A DNA stretch of 64,000 bases from Bradyrhizobium sacchari. Its GTDB lineage: Bacteria; Pseudomonadota; Alphaproteobacteria; Rhizobiales; Xanthobacteraceae. Every line of letters starts with the position of its first letter. Positions within the stretch are counted from its first letter, which is position 1. This document shows positions 48,162 through 56,332 of this stretch, one piece after another. The notes under the pieces were generated by a model. It saw only the letters and a program-made list of their open reading frames with translations, made no database searches and was not told where the DNA came from. A program made the position numbers and the translations under genes. Location of the stretch: contig NZ_LWIG01000007.1 in NCBI RefSeq assembly GCF_002068095.1, positions 608,264 through 672,263 on the forward strand, read 5' to 3'.

Positions 48162-48402
48162 GCGACCACTCCCTTGGTCAGGTCTCGTGGGGCAGCGGGG
48201 AAGAACGGACAGGCGCCGGCAACGAGCCGGGGCAGCCACAGGGCTCCGGTGGCCTGCGGAATGCCGAGGATTTGCAAATTACGCGTTATCAAAGCGCGGT
48301 TTCCGCTTCGGGTTCCGGCGCTTCCCCCGAAATCCGCGCATCCGGCGCTTTTTTTGGGCCGGGCCTGTGCCATAGTGCGCACCGCAATCACGTTCGTAAC
48401 GG

Positions 48403-49437
48403 ATGATACCGGCCATGCCGTCAGGCGCCTCGCCCCGCTCTCCCATGGACATCGAATACACAAAACTGTCCTCGCCCAGCGTCTTCCTGGTGCGGATGCT
48501 GGTCTTTCTGGTGCTCTGCACCCTCGTCGGCGTGGTGCTGTACAGGCAGATCATCCAGGCCTTCTTCGCCAATCCCGGGCTCAATGCGCTGATCGGCGGT
48601 GTCCTGTTCATCGGCATCATCCTGGCCTTCCGCCAGGTGATCCGGCTCTACCCTGAGGTGTCCTGGGTCAACAATTTCCGCATCGCCGATCCGGGCCTGG
48701 CGCCGGCCCGGCACCCGAAACTGCTGGCGCCGATGGCGATGATCCTGGGCGGCGAGCGCACCGGGCGGATGACCATCACCCAGACCACCATGCGGCATCT
48801 GCTCGATTCGATCGCGACCCGCCTGGATGAAGCCCGCGACATCTCACGCTACATGACCGGCCTCCTGGTCTTCCTCGGCCTGCTCGGCACCTTCTGGGGC
48901 CTGATCGAGACCGTCGGCTCGGTCGGCAAGGTGATCGACGGGCTCAAGGTCGGCGGCGATTCCGGCGCGCTGTTCGACACGCTGAAGGAAGGCCTCGCCG
49001 CCCCGCTCGGCGGCATGGGCATCTCGTTCTCGAGCTCCCTGTTCGGCCTCGCCGGCTCGCTGATCCTCGGCTTCCTCGATCTGCAATCGAGCCAGGCGCA
49101 GAACCGCTTCTACACCGACCTCGAAGACTGGCTCGCCACCACGGTGCGCGAATATGGCCGCGGCGAGGTGCCGGTCGCCGCCGCCGGCGGCGGCGGGGTT
49201 GCCAGCGGCGAGCTTCAGGCCGCCGTCGAACGCCTGCGCTCCGTGCTCGAGGAAGGCAGCGCCAGCCGCGGTACCACGGCGGCGATGGCGAGCCTTGCCG
49301 AAGCCATCCAGGCGCTGGTCTCGCACATGCGCACCGAGCAGCAGATGATCCGCGAATGGGCCGACGGCCAGGGCGAGCAGAACCGCGAGATCCGGCGCCT
49401 CCTGGAACGGATCGCGCGCCAGCCGGAAAAGGGTTAG
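48403..49437 (+). CDS. MotA/TolQ/ExbB-like proton channel protein
   Basis: 344 aa. Two N-terminal helices (about 29-46, 59-78), then a MotA-like core with TGLLVFLGLLGTFWGLIETVGSVG and APLGGMGISFSSSLFGLAGSLILGFL, then a C-terminal coiled-coil tail (about 255-340). Pairs with the next gene, four bases away, as a stator-like complex that uses proton flow. Not the classical flagellar MotA (different length and tail). Several in-frame starts exist (48403, 48415, 48445). Confidence 0.85.
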   Translation: MIPAMPSGASPRSPMDIEYTKLSSPSVFLVRMLVFLVLCTLVGVVLYRQIIQAFFANPGLNALIGGVLFIGIILAFRQVIRLYPEVSWVNNFRIADPGLAPARHPKLLAPMAMILGGERTGRMTITQTTMRHLLDSIATRLDEARDISRYMTGLLVFLGLLGTFWGLIETVGSVGKVIDGLKVGGDSGALFDTLKEGLAAPLGGMGISFSSSLFGLAGSLILGFLDLQSSQAQNRFYTDLEDWLATTVREYGRGEVPVAAAGGGGVASGELQAAVERLRSVLEEGSASRGTTAAMASLAEAIQALVSHMRTEQQMIREWADGQGEQNREIRRLLERIARQPEKG

Positions 49438-49441
49438 CGAC

Positions 49442-50470
49442 ATGGCTCTCGCGCGCGGCCGCCGCAGCGAAGGCGCCTTCAATTACTGGCCTGGCTTCGT
49501 CGACGCGTTGTCGACGCTGGTGCTGTCGATCGTGTTCCTGCTGTCGGTGTTCCTGGTGGTGCAGTTCTTCCTGTCGCAGGAGGTGACCGGCAAGGACAAG
49601 GCACTGGAACAGCTCAATGCCAAGATCGCCCAGCTGAACGAGCTGCTATCGCTGGAGAAACTCGGCAAGCTCACGCTCGACGACCAGGTCTCGCAGCTGA
49701 GAGCCGGCCTCGCCTCGGCCGAGTCCGAGCGCGACCGCATCAAGGGCCTCTATGAGGGCCTGGCTGCTGCCGGCAGCGACGCGCAAGGAAAGACCGCCGA
49801 GCTCGGCAAGGCGCTGGATTCGGAGAAGGCGGTCTCGACGCGCGCGCTGGCGCAGATCGAGGTGCTGAACCAGCAGATCAGCGCGCTGCGCCGGCAACTG
49901 GCAGCGCTGGAGGAGGCGCTGGATGCCTCCGAGAAGCGCGACAAGGAATCGCAGAACCGGATCGCGGATCTCGGCTCGCGCCTGAATGTCGCGCTGGCGC
50001 AGCGCGTGCAGGAATTGTCGCGCTACCGCTCGGAGTTCTTCGGCCGCCTGCGTGCCATCCTCGGCAACCGCCCCGACATCCGCGTGGTCGGCGACCGCTT
50101 CGTGTTCCAGTCCGAAGTGTTCTTCGATACCGGCCAGGCGACGCTGCTGCCCGAGGGCCGCGCCGAGCTCGACACTGTCGCGAATGCGCTGATCGAGCTC
50201 GACAAGAAGATCCCGGCCGAAATCGCCTGGGTGCTGCGCGTCGACGGCCACACCGACGTGCGGCCGGTGAGCGGCGCGAACTTCAAGTCGAACTGGGACC
50301 TCTCCGCCGCCCGCGCCATCTCCGTGGTGCAATATCTGATCTCGCTCGGCGTGCCCGCCCAGCGCCTCGTCGCCGCCGGGTTCGGCGAATTCCAGCCGCT
50401 TGACACCGGCAACACGGAAGAGGCCTTCAGGCGCAACCGCCGCATCGAGCTGAAGCTGACGGAGCGGTAG
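49442..50470 (+). CDS. MotB-like protein: TM helix, coiled coil, OmpA peptidoglycan-binding domain
   Basis: 342 aa. One transmembrane helix WPGFVDALSTLVLSIVFLLSV with an Asp at the MotB proton-channel position, a long coiled coil (about 48-200) with heptad-like LNELLSLEKLG and QISALRRQLAALEEAL, and an OmpA domain (about 225-342): VFFDTGQATLLPEGRAEL, VDGHTDVRPV, NWDLSAARAISVVQYL, RRNRRIELKL. It likely anchors the stator to peptidoglycan. Function outside flagella unknown. Confidence 0.88.
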   Translation: MALARGRRSEGAFNYWPGFVDALSTLVLSIVFLLSVFLVVQFFLSQEVTGKDKALEQLNAKIAQLNELLSLEKLGKLTLDDQVSQLRAGLASAESERDRIKGLYEGLAAAGSDAQGKTAELGKALDSEKAVSTRALAQIEVLNQQISALRRQLAALEEALDASEKRDKESQNRIADLGSRLNVALAQRVQELSRYRSEFFGRLRAILGNRPDIRVVGDRFVFQSEVFFDTGQATLLPEGRAELDTVANALIELDKKIPAEIAWVLRVDGHTDVRPVSGANFKSNWDLSAARAISVVQYLISLGVPAQRLVAAGFGEFQPLDTGNTEEAFRRNRRIELKLTER

Positions 50471-50484
50471 TGAGGTCGGATACA

Positions 50485-50612
50485 CCGCAGTTCGTCATTG
50501 CCAGGCTTGACCCGGCAATCCATCACGGAAGATGTTTGGAGGTGGATGGATGGCGGGGCATAGGCGAGTGGAAGCGACGCCGTCCTTCGGACGGCTATGC
50601 CCGGCCATGAGG
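50485..50612. repeat. Remnants of dispersed palindromic repeats
   Basis: Holds GTCATTGCCAGGCTTGACCCGGCAATCC-like sequence and a second hairpin around GACGCCGTCCTTCGGACGGC / GGGGCATAGGC...GCCTATGCCCGG-like arms. Between collinear MotB-like and GNAT genes. Confidence 0.45.
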
Positions 50613-50623
50613 AGTGTATTCCG

Positions 50624-51064
50624 ATGATCCTCCTCCGCCCCTACCGGCCCGAGGACGAGGCAGCTTCGATCGACCTCTGGCATCGGACCTGGCAGCAGGC
50701 CTATCCGCAGATCGATTTTGCCGCGCGGCTGGACTGGTGGCGCGAGCGCTGGCGCAAGGATCTGGTGCCGAAGGCCCAAATCGTCGTCGCAGAACAGGAC
50801 GGCGTGCTGACCGGTTTCGTCACCATCGACGGCGAAGGCTATCTCGACCAGCTCGTGGTCGATCCCGCACGTTGGGGCTCGGACGCGGCACGGCTGCTGG
50901 TGGATGAGGCCAAGCGCCTGTCGCCTTCGGGCGTCACGCTGCTCGTCAACAAGGACAATGCCCGCGCCATTCGCTTCTACGAGCGCAACGGCTTTGCCCA
51001 TGCCGGCGACGACGTGAACCCGACCTCGGGCCGGCCGGTGCTGAAGATGGTGTGGCAGGCGTGA
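50624..51064 (+). CDS. GNAT-family N-acetyltransferase
   Basis: 146 aa. The acetyl-CoA fold is clear: ILLRPYRPEDEAASIDLWHRTW, IVVAEQDGVLTGFVTI, LDQLVVDPARWGSDAARLLVDEAK and VNKDNARAIRFYERNGFAHAG. ATG 50624 is preferred; an upstream in-frame ATG at 50597 adds nine residues. Substrate unknown. Confidence 0.9.
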   Translation: MILLRPYRPEDEAASIDLWHRTWQQAYPQIDFAARLDWWRERWRKDLVPKAQIVVAEQDGVLTGFVTIDGEGYLDQLVVDPARWGSDAARLLVDEAKRLSPSGVTLLVNKDNARAIRFYERNGFAHAGDDVNPTSGRPVLKMVWQA

Positions 51065-51137
51065 GGCCTGTTAGTCAGGGATCCCGCGGCGCCGGTTATT
51101 CGTTGTCCCAGGCATGACAAGCCGATGGAGACGATCG

Positions 51138-51353
51138 ATGAAGCTGAGCGAGCTGGCCAACGGGTCCTCGGTGATGCTGGGCGTCATCGTCGCCGGATAT
51201 CTGTCGACGACCTATGTCGACCAGCGCTTTGCGACAGCGAGCGTCCCTGCGCAGACGACCAGCCCCGGATCGTCAGCCTGCGTAGACGCGGATGGAAGCT
51301 GGAAGAACTGGCTGTGGCCGAACGTTCCGGCGCTGTCGCCGAAGTGCCGGTAA
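51138..51353 (+). CDS. Small membrane/secreted protein, 71 aa
   Basis: Starts MKLSELANGSSVMLGVIVAGYLSTTYVDQRF; a short N-terminal hydrophobic segment could be an anchor. Two Cys (ACVDADG and PKCR at the C-terminus) could form a disulfide. GGAGACGATCG precedes the ATG. No known family recognised. Confidence 0.5.
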   Translation: MKLSELANGSSVMLGVIVAGYLSTTYVDQRFATASVPAQTTSPGSSACVDADGSWKNWLWPNVPALSPKCR

Positions 51354-51373
51354 GGTGCGAAGCTCCCTCGACA

Positions 51374-51453
51374 CGTCATTGCGAGCGCAGCGAAGCAATC
51401 CAGAGTCTTTCCGCTGAGGCAGTCTGGATTGCTTCGCTGCGCTCGCAATGACG
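51374..51453. repeat. Palindromic repeat, family B copy 1 (CGTCATTGCGAG...)
   Basis: 31-bp perfect inverted arms (start CGTCATTGCGAGCGCAGCG, end CGCTCGCAATGACG) around an 18-bp loop, between converging genes. Other copies at 53817-53905 and 61772-61858 are also between converging genes. Confidence 0.85.
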
Positions 51454-51469
51454 AGAGTGAGGCGACGCC

Positions 51470-53320
51470 TCACGCCCCCTCGAACTGCAGCCGCGCGAGC
51501 CTTGCGTAGAGCCCGTTCGCGGCCACGAGCTCGGCATGCGTGCCCTGCTCGACGATCTTGCCGTGGTCCATCACCAGGATGCGGTCGCAGGAGAGCACGG
51601 TTGCGAGGCGATGGGCGATCACCAGCGTGGTGCGGTGGCTCATCAATTCTTCCAGCGCGGTCTGCACCAGCGTCTCGCTTTCGGCATCGAGCGCAGAGGT
51701 GGCTTCATCCAGCAGCAGGAGCGGCGCATCGCGCAAAATGGCGCGGGCGATCGCAATGCGCTGGCGCTGGCCGCCGGAGAGCGTCACGCCACGCTCGCCG
51801 AGCGGGGTGTCGAAGCCTTCGGGCAGGCGGCGGATGAACTCGGCGGCGTGCGCGAGCTCGGCGGCGCGCTCGACCTCGGCATCGGTCGCATCGGGCCGGC
51901 CGAAGCGGATGTTCTCGCGGGCGCTGGCGGCAAACACGTTGGATTCCTGCGGCACCAGCGCGATGCGGGAGCGGAAGTCGCGGGGATCGGCGGACTTCAC
52001 GGCCACGCCGTCGAGCGAGATCGCGCCACCACGCGGATCGTAGAAGCGCAGCAGCAGATGGAAGATCGTGCTCTTGCCGGCGCCGGAGGGACCGACGATC
52101 GCGACCTTCTCGCCGGGCCGCACGGTGAACGACACGGCATCGAGCACGTTGACGTCGGGGCGCGCCGGATAGGCGAAGCTGACGCGGTCGAAGCCGACCT
52201 CGCCGCGCGGCGGCACCGGCAAAGCGCGCGGTGCAGCGGGCGCTGCGATCTCGGGCTGCACATGCAGGATCTCGAACAGGCGCTCGGCGGCGCCCGAGGC
52301 CGCCGACACCTCGCCCCAGACCTCGCTGAGCTGGCCGAGGCCGGCGGCGGCAAAGGCCGCATAGAGCACGAACTGGCCGAGCCGGCCGGGCGTGATGGCA
52401 CCGGTGAGCACGTCATGCGAGCCGATCCAGAGGATCGCGACCACGCTTGCGAACACGATGAAGATGATGATGGCGGTGAGCACGGCGCGGGCCTGGGTCG
52501 AGGTGCGCGCGGCCTCATAGGCCTGTTCGACCTCGCCGCCGAAACGCTTCTCGGCGAAGCCCTCGCTGGTATAGGCCTGCACGGTGCGGATCGCGCCGAC
52601 CAGCTCGCCGGCATAGGCGGAGGCATCGGCGAGCGTGTCCTGCGCGTTGCGCGACAGCCGCCGCACCCAGCGCCCGAAGGCGACCAGCGGCAGCACGATC
52701 AAGGGTATCGCCAGCAGCACGAAGCCTGACAGCTTTGGGCTGGTGATCACCATCATGGCGGCCGCGCCGAAGAACATCATCAGATTGCGCAGCGCGATCG
52801 ACACGGAGGCGCCGACGGCGGACTTGATCTGGGTGGTGTCGGCGGTGAGGCGCGAGATCAGCTCGCCGCTGCGCGCGGAATCGAAGAAGGATGGCGACAG
52901 CGACAACAGATGCGCGAAGACGTCGCGCCTGAGATCGGCGACGATGCGCTCGCCGATCGTCATCACGAGGTAGTAGCGCGCAGCGCTCGCCAGCGCGAGC
53001 ACGGCGACCACCGCGATCATCACCGAGAAGTAGCTGTTGATCAGCTCGATGCCCTCGGGCGTCAGGCCGAAATCGATCATCCGGCGCACCGCCACCGGCA
53101 CCAGCAGCGTGGTCAGCGCCGCGATCGTGAGCGCAACAAAGGCGAGCGCGGCGCGGCCGCGATAGCGGCTCACATAGGGCGCGAGCGCCAGCAGCGGCCG
53201 CAGCTTCGCGCGCCCCTTGGCGGGCTGCTCGATCAGCTCGGCCTCGATCGATGGGGCGTCTGCCGGCGCGGTGTCGCGCCCGTCGCGGTACTGGTCGTCA
53301 AGCCGTTCGACTGCGCTCAT
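51470..53320 (-). CDS. ABC exporter with fused membrane and ATPase domains (MsbA-like)
   Basis: 616 aa half-transporter acting as a homodimer. Six transmembrane segments (about 50-340), then ATPase: Walker [21 protein letters not shown] loop VPQESNVF, signature [16 protein letters not shown], Walker [13 protein letters not shown] and H loop IAHRLATV. Typical lipid or drug exporter; in alphaproteobacteria this gene commonly lies beside rpmE, as here (divergent). Confidence 0.93.
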   Translation of the reverse strand: MSAVERLDDQYRDGRDTAPADAPSIEAELIEQPAKGRAKLRPLLALAPYVSRYRGRAALAFVALTIAALTTLLVPVAVRRMIDFGLTPEGIELINSYFSVMIAVVAVLALASAARYYLVMTIGERIVADLRRDVFAHLLSLSPSFFDSARSGELISRLTADTTQIKSAVGASVSIALRNLMMFFGAAAMMVITSPKLSGFVLLAIPLIVLPLVAFGRWVRRLSRNAQDTLADASAYAGELVGAIRTVQAYTSEGFAEKRFGGEVEQAYEAARTSTQARAVLTAIIIFIVFASVVAILWIGSHDVLTGAITPGRLGQFVLYAAFAAAGLGQLSEVWGEVSAASGAAERLFEILHVQPEIAAPAAPRALPVPPRGEVGFDRVSFAYPARPDVNVLDAVSFTVRPGEKVAIVGPSGAGKSTIFHLLLRFYDPRGGAISLDGVAVKSADPRDFRSRIALVPQESNVFAASARENIRFGRPDATDAEVERAAELAHAAEFIRRLPEGFDTPLGERGVTLSGGQRQRIAIARAILRDAPLLLLDEATSALDAESETLVQTALEELMSHRTTLVIAHRLATVLSCDRILVMDHGKIVEQGTHAELVAANGLYARLARLQFEGA

Positions 53321-53520
53321 GAGATCGGACCCAAGAAGACAATTCTCCCCACATAGGCCGGTGCAGGAGGAGTGGCAAATCCGGGATGTCCCTTAGGGGA
53401 CGGCCCGGTTCTCCAGTCCCCACAATGGCTTGTTTTAAGGGGGCCTGTGGGGTATAGAGCCGCCCAAATCCGTCATCGATCATCACTCTAGCGATAGGCG
53501 CAGGGCGCCGAGGAATTGCC

Positions 53521-53748
53521 ATGAAAGCCGAAATTCATCCGAATTATCATACGATTACGGTCGTGATGACCGACGGTTCCGAGTACCAGACCCGCTCGAC
53601 CTGGGGCAAGGAAGGCGACAAGCTGCACCTCGACATCGACCCGAAGTCGCACCCGGCCTGGACCGGCGGCTCCGCCCAGATCATGGACCGCGGCGGCCGC
53701 GTCTCGCGCTTCCAGAAGAAGTTTTCGGGCTTTCTCAAAAAGGATTGA
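53521..53748 (+). CDS. rpmE: 50S ribosomal protein L31
   Basis: 75 aa. [29 protein letters not shown] and [27 protein letters not shown] are the alphaproteobacterial L31 pattern. The zinc CxxC motifs are absent, so it is the C-minus form, not expected to be replaced under zinc limitation. Followed by a strong intrinsic terminator. Confidence 0.98.
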   Translation: MKAEIHPNYHTITVVMTDGSEYQTRSTWGKEGDKLHLDIDPKSHPAWTGGSAQIMDRGGRVSRFQKKFSGFLKKD

Positions 53749-53771
53749 TCCGGCCGCCAAGGCTGGAGACG

Positions 53772-53803
53772 AAAAACGCCCCCGGGACACCGGGGGCGTT
53801 TTT
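53772..53803 (+). terminator. Intrinsic terminator of rpmE
   Basis: Perfect 14-bp stem AAAAACGCCCCCGG / CCGGGGGCGTTTTT with loop GACA, followed by TTTTGTTTTG. The A-tract in front could terminate the opposite strand as well. Confidence 0.9.
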
Positions 53804-53816
53804 GTTTTGGGGGCTA

Positions 53817-53905
53817 CCGTCATTGCGAGGAGCACTTGCGACGAAGCAATCCAGACTGCCTCTGCCGAGACCTTCTGGATTGCTTCGCTTCGCTCGCAAT
53901 GACGG
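53817..53905. repeat. Palindromic repeat, family B copy 2
   Basis: Arms CCGTCATTGCGAGG...GAAGCAATCCAGA and TCTGGATTGCTTC...TCGCAATGACGG. Located between the rpmE terminator and the 3' end of the DUF1465 gene. Confidence 0.85.
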
Positions 53906-53914
53906 GGCGGGACC

Positions 53915-54424
53915 TTACCGCTCGAACGCGGCCTTCAGCGCGTTGAGGTGCGGCACCAGCGGGTTGCCGATGGCGACGTGCTCGGCCGGCGGGGTGTGGA
54001 TCGAGGTGTCGAGGCGGCGGACGCGGGTCTGCAGGCTCATCGAGCGATGGATCAGTTCCTGAAGCTGCAGGGGCAGCTTCTCGATGGTGTCGGCGGGGCC
54101 GGGATCGGCAGCGGTCAGCTTGACCTTGGTCTTCTCGCGGTTGGCCTGCATCAACGTCATCTCGCCTTCCTTCACCGCGCGGTGCAGCAGCAGCCAGGAG
54201 GCGAGCTGCATCAGGCGGGTGGTCAGGCGCATGCTCTCGGTCGCGTAGGTGAGGCTGACGGCGCGGTCGAGCGCCTTGGCCTCGACGCGGCCGGCGCCGT
54301 CGAGATAGGCCGCGGTCTCTTCAACGAGGTCCATGCCCTCGCGGAACAGGGCGCCGAACGCCGCAGAATTGGTGAATCGCTCGCTGAGTTGAACGAGAGC
54401 ACCTTCGGCTTGCAAACGTTCCAT
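53915..54424 (-). CDS. DUF1465 family protein
   Basis: 169 aa, predicted helical and soluble. Segments VQLSERFTNSAAFGALFREG, MDLVEETAAYLDGAGR, LTTRLMQLASWLLLHRAVKEGEM and LQELIHRSMSLQTRVRRLD are characteristic of this alphaproteobacterial family. Role unknown; restricted to Alphaproteobacteria as far as I know. ATG 54424 lies within CCATGGTTAAC. Confidence 0.85.
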   Translation of the reverse strand: MERLQAEGALVQLSERFTNSAAFGALFREGMDLVEETAAYLDGAGRVEAKALDRAVSLTYATESMRLTTRLMQLASWLLLHRAVKEGEMTLMQANREKTKVKLTAADPGPADTIEKLPLQLQELIHRSMSLQTRVRRLDTSIHTPPAEHVAIGNPLVPHLNALKAAFER

Positions 54425-54589
54425 GGTTAACGCCCCTTACGCAACTGTTTACCCGTCCGGCTCTTGGCGCCGGATTATGATGAACAAATCATTGCGCGGG
54501 TGAGACGCGGAGTCCAGCGACAAGCGCGGATATGGTTTCCGCGGGTCATTCCTCGGAATTCAACCATGAATAGACTCTTGTTTAGACGC
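54425..54589. other. Promoter region of DUF1465
   Basis: Non-coding, AT-richer in parts (GATTATGATGAACAAATCATTG). No confident promoter motif assigned. Confidence 0.3.
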
Positions 54590-54618
54590 AAAAAAAGAGC
54601 CGCCGGAGACCGGCGGCT
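54590..54618 (-). terminator. Intrinsic terminator on the minus strand
   Basis: 9-bp GC stem with loop TCT and a seven-T tract on the minus strand. It would end a DUF1192 transcript or the candidate sRNA. Confidence 0.8.
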
Positions 54619-54730
54619 TTGAAAGTTGATAACAGGGAGGCGTCAAACAGAGTGGACAGGAGCCACTCGGTGTCCAAACGAGGACAGCTCCAGTCATAAA
54701 CCCGAAAGCTTAATCGACCGTAAACGAACG
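54590..54730 (-). ncRNA. Candidate small RNA ending in a strong terminator
   Basis: Minus-strand transcript ending in AGCCGCCGG-TCT-CCGGCGGCT followed by C and seven T (54590-54618). Upstream is a nested hairpin: GGAGC/GCTCC (54659-54691) enclosing TGTCC/GGACA. The nearest gene on this strand, DUF1192, ends at 54888, about 270 bases upstream of the terminator. Either an independent sRNA or a long 3' UTR. 5' end not determined. No known RNA family recognised. Confidence 0.4.
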
Positions 54731-54887
54731 AATTTTTTGAGGGTTCGTTAGCCATGTCGGCCAGCGGCCGAGTGCGATGCGGAACAAAACCCTTTCGTCG
54801 CACCGGGCCAGTTGGGCACGGGCATTTGGTACTGGCTGGCGCCACGCTCCGCTGTCGTCCCGGCGAAGGCTGTTGGTGTGACGACGA

Positions 54888-55079
54888 CTACGACTTGAAG
54901 AAACTGTTCGCGGCATCGCGCGAGGCACGCTTTTTGGTGGCGGCCTCTTCCAGTCTGGCGATTTCGGTCTTCAGGAGAACCACGCGCTCGGTCAGTTCCT
55001 CCACTGACAAGAGTGAGAGGTCCTGTCCGATTTCGTGCGTGACCTTCTTGCGCGGGCGGTCATCATCTTCCATCGCCAT
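54888..55079 (-). CDS. DUF1192 family protein
   Basis: 63 aa. MAMEDDDRPRKKVTHEIGQDLSLLSVEELTERV-type start with LKTEIARLEEAATKKRASRD, the DUF1192 pattern, then SFFKS. Predicted short coiled coil. CCAGGAGAAACG precedes ATG 55079; the longer in-frame upstream extension to 55175 is not conserved. Divergent from the quinone reductase gene. Function unknown. Confidence 0.85.
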   Translation of the reverse strand: MAMEDDDRPRKKVTHEIGQDLSLLSVEELTERVVLLKTEIARLEEAATKKRASRDAANSFFKS

Positions 55080-55194
55080 GTCGTTTCTCCTGGGTCCGCG
55101 GACCGGACCATACGGCTGAGACGGTTGCCAGCCTCGGCCGCGCTGGCTAAGCAATGGCCTCGTCTCCTCCCGCACCTTTGCTCAAGGATACATC

Positions 55195-56193
55195 ATGGAC
55201 AAGCTGCCCGCGCAAATGACCGTGGTCGCCATCTCCAAGCCCGGCGGACCGGAGGTGCTGGTGCCGGAACAACGCAGCGTGCCGCAGCCCGGTCCCGACG
55301 AGATCCTGGTCAAGGTGATGGCCGCCGGCGTCAATCGGCCTGACGTAGCGCAGCGCTCCGGCGCCTATCCGCCGCCGCCCGGCGCCAGCGACCTGCCCGG
55401 CCTCGAGATATCAGGTGAAGTGGTCGCGGTCGGCAGCAACGCCAAGCGGCACAAGATCGGCGACAAGGTGATGTCGCTGGTCGCCGGCGGCGGCTATGCA
55501 CAGTACTGCATCGCCCAGGACGCCCAGGCGATGAGCGTTCCGCCGGCGCTGTCGATCAAGGAAGCCGGCGCGCTGCCGGAAACCCTGATGACGGTCTGGC
55601 ACAACGTGTTCGAGCGCGGTGGCCTGAAGGCCGGCGAGACGCTGCTGATCCATGGCGGCTCCTCCGGCATCGGCACCATGGCGATCCAGCTGGCGAAAGC
55701 GTTCGGCGCAAAAGTGTTCGTCACCGTGGGATCGCAGGACAAGATCGATGCCTGCCTCAAGCTGGGTGCCGACCGCGCCATCAACTACAAGACGGAAGAC
55801 TTCGTCACCGTCGTCAAGGAAGAGACCAACAAGGCCGGCGTGAACCTGATCCTCGACATGGTCGCCGGCGACTACGTGGACCGCAACTACGACGCCGCCG
55901 CCGTCGACGGCCGCATCGTCCAGATCGCGACCCTCAACGGTCCCAAGGTCAGCGTCAATATCGCCAAGGTCATGGTCAAGCGCCTGACCCATACCGGCTC
56001 GACGCTGCGCCCCCGTAGTAATGCGGACAAGGCCGCAATGGTGGCCGCAATCGAGCAGAAAGTGATGCCGCTTTTGCGCGAAGGCCGCATCAAACCGGTG
56101 ATGGACAGCGCTTTCCCGCTGGAAAAGGCCGCCGACGCGCACCGGCGCATGGAAACGAGCGCACATATTGGCAAAATTGTGTTGGAGGCCTAG
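55195..56193 (+). CDS. NAD(P)H-quinone oxidoreductase, zeta-crystallin/PIG3 type
   Basis: 332 aa. MDR-superfamily enzyme without zinc ligands. GroES-like N-terminal half (VLVKVMAAGVNRPDVAQRSG, YPPPPGASDLPGLEISG), Rossmann NADPH site (LIHGGSSGIGTMAIQLAKAFGA) and the TIG-type C-terminus (ALREGRIKPV-like LLREGRIKPVMDSAFPLEKA). Reduces quinones with NADPH. ATG 55195 has AAGGATACATC upstream. Confidence 0.94.
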   Translation: MDKLPAQMTVVAISKPGGPEVLVPEQRSVPQPGPDEILVKVMAAGVNRPDVAQRSGAYPPPPGASDLPGLEISGEVVAVGSNAKRHKIGDKVMSLVAGGGYAQYCIAQDAQAMSVPPALSIKEAGALPETLMTVWHNVFERGGLKAGETLLIHGGSSGIGTMAIQLAKAFGAKVFVTVGSQDKIDACLKLGADRAINYKTEDFVTVVKEETNKAGVNLILDMVAGDYVDRNYDAAAVDGRIVQIATLNGPKVSVNIAKVMVKRLTHTGSTLRPRSNADKAAMVAAIEQKVMPLLREGRIKPVMDSAFPLEKAADAHRRMETSAHIGKIVLEA

Positions 56194-56332
56194 GCCGCTG
56201 GCCCACAGGGGACAGCGGAAACCCTTTGATTTTCCTCGCTTTCGTGGCATCTATCGCGACGCACCGAACCAATTCTGTCCGGTGTGAAATCGTCTTCCAC
56301 CGAAGAGTTGCGTCGAACGCGGAGAACTGACC

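Noticed and set aside
48403..50470. Zorya anti-phage system (ZorA/ZorB)
   Set aside because: The MotA/MotB-like pair has the right general domains, but there is no ZorC, ZorD or ZorE gene nearby and the flanks are conserved chromosomal genes (methyltransferase, GNAT).
54582..54845. 87-aa minus-strand ORF
   Set aside because: It runs through the terminator hairpin and its U-tract, has no RBS and no family-like composition; the region looks like RNA structure.
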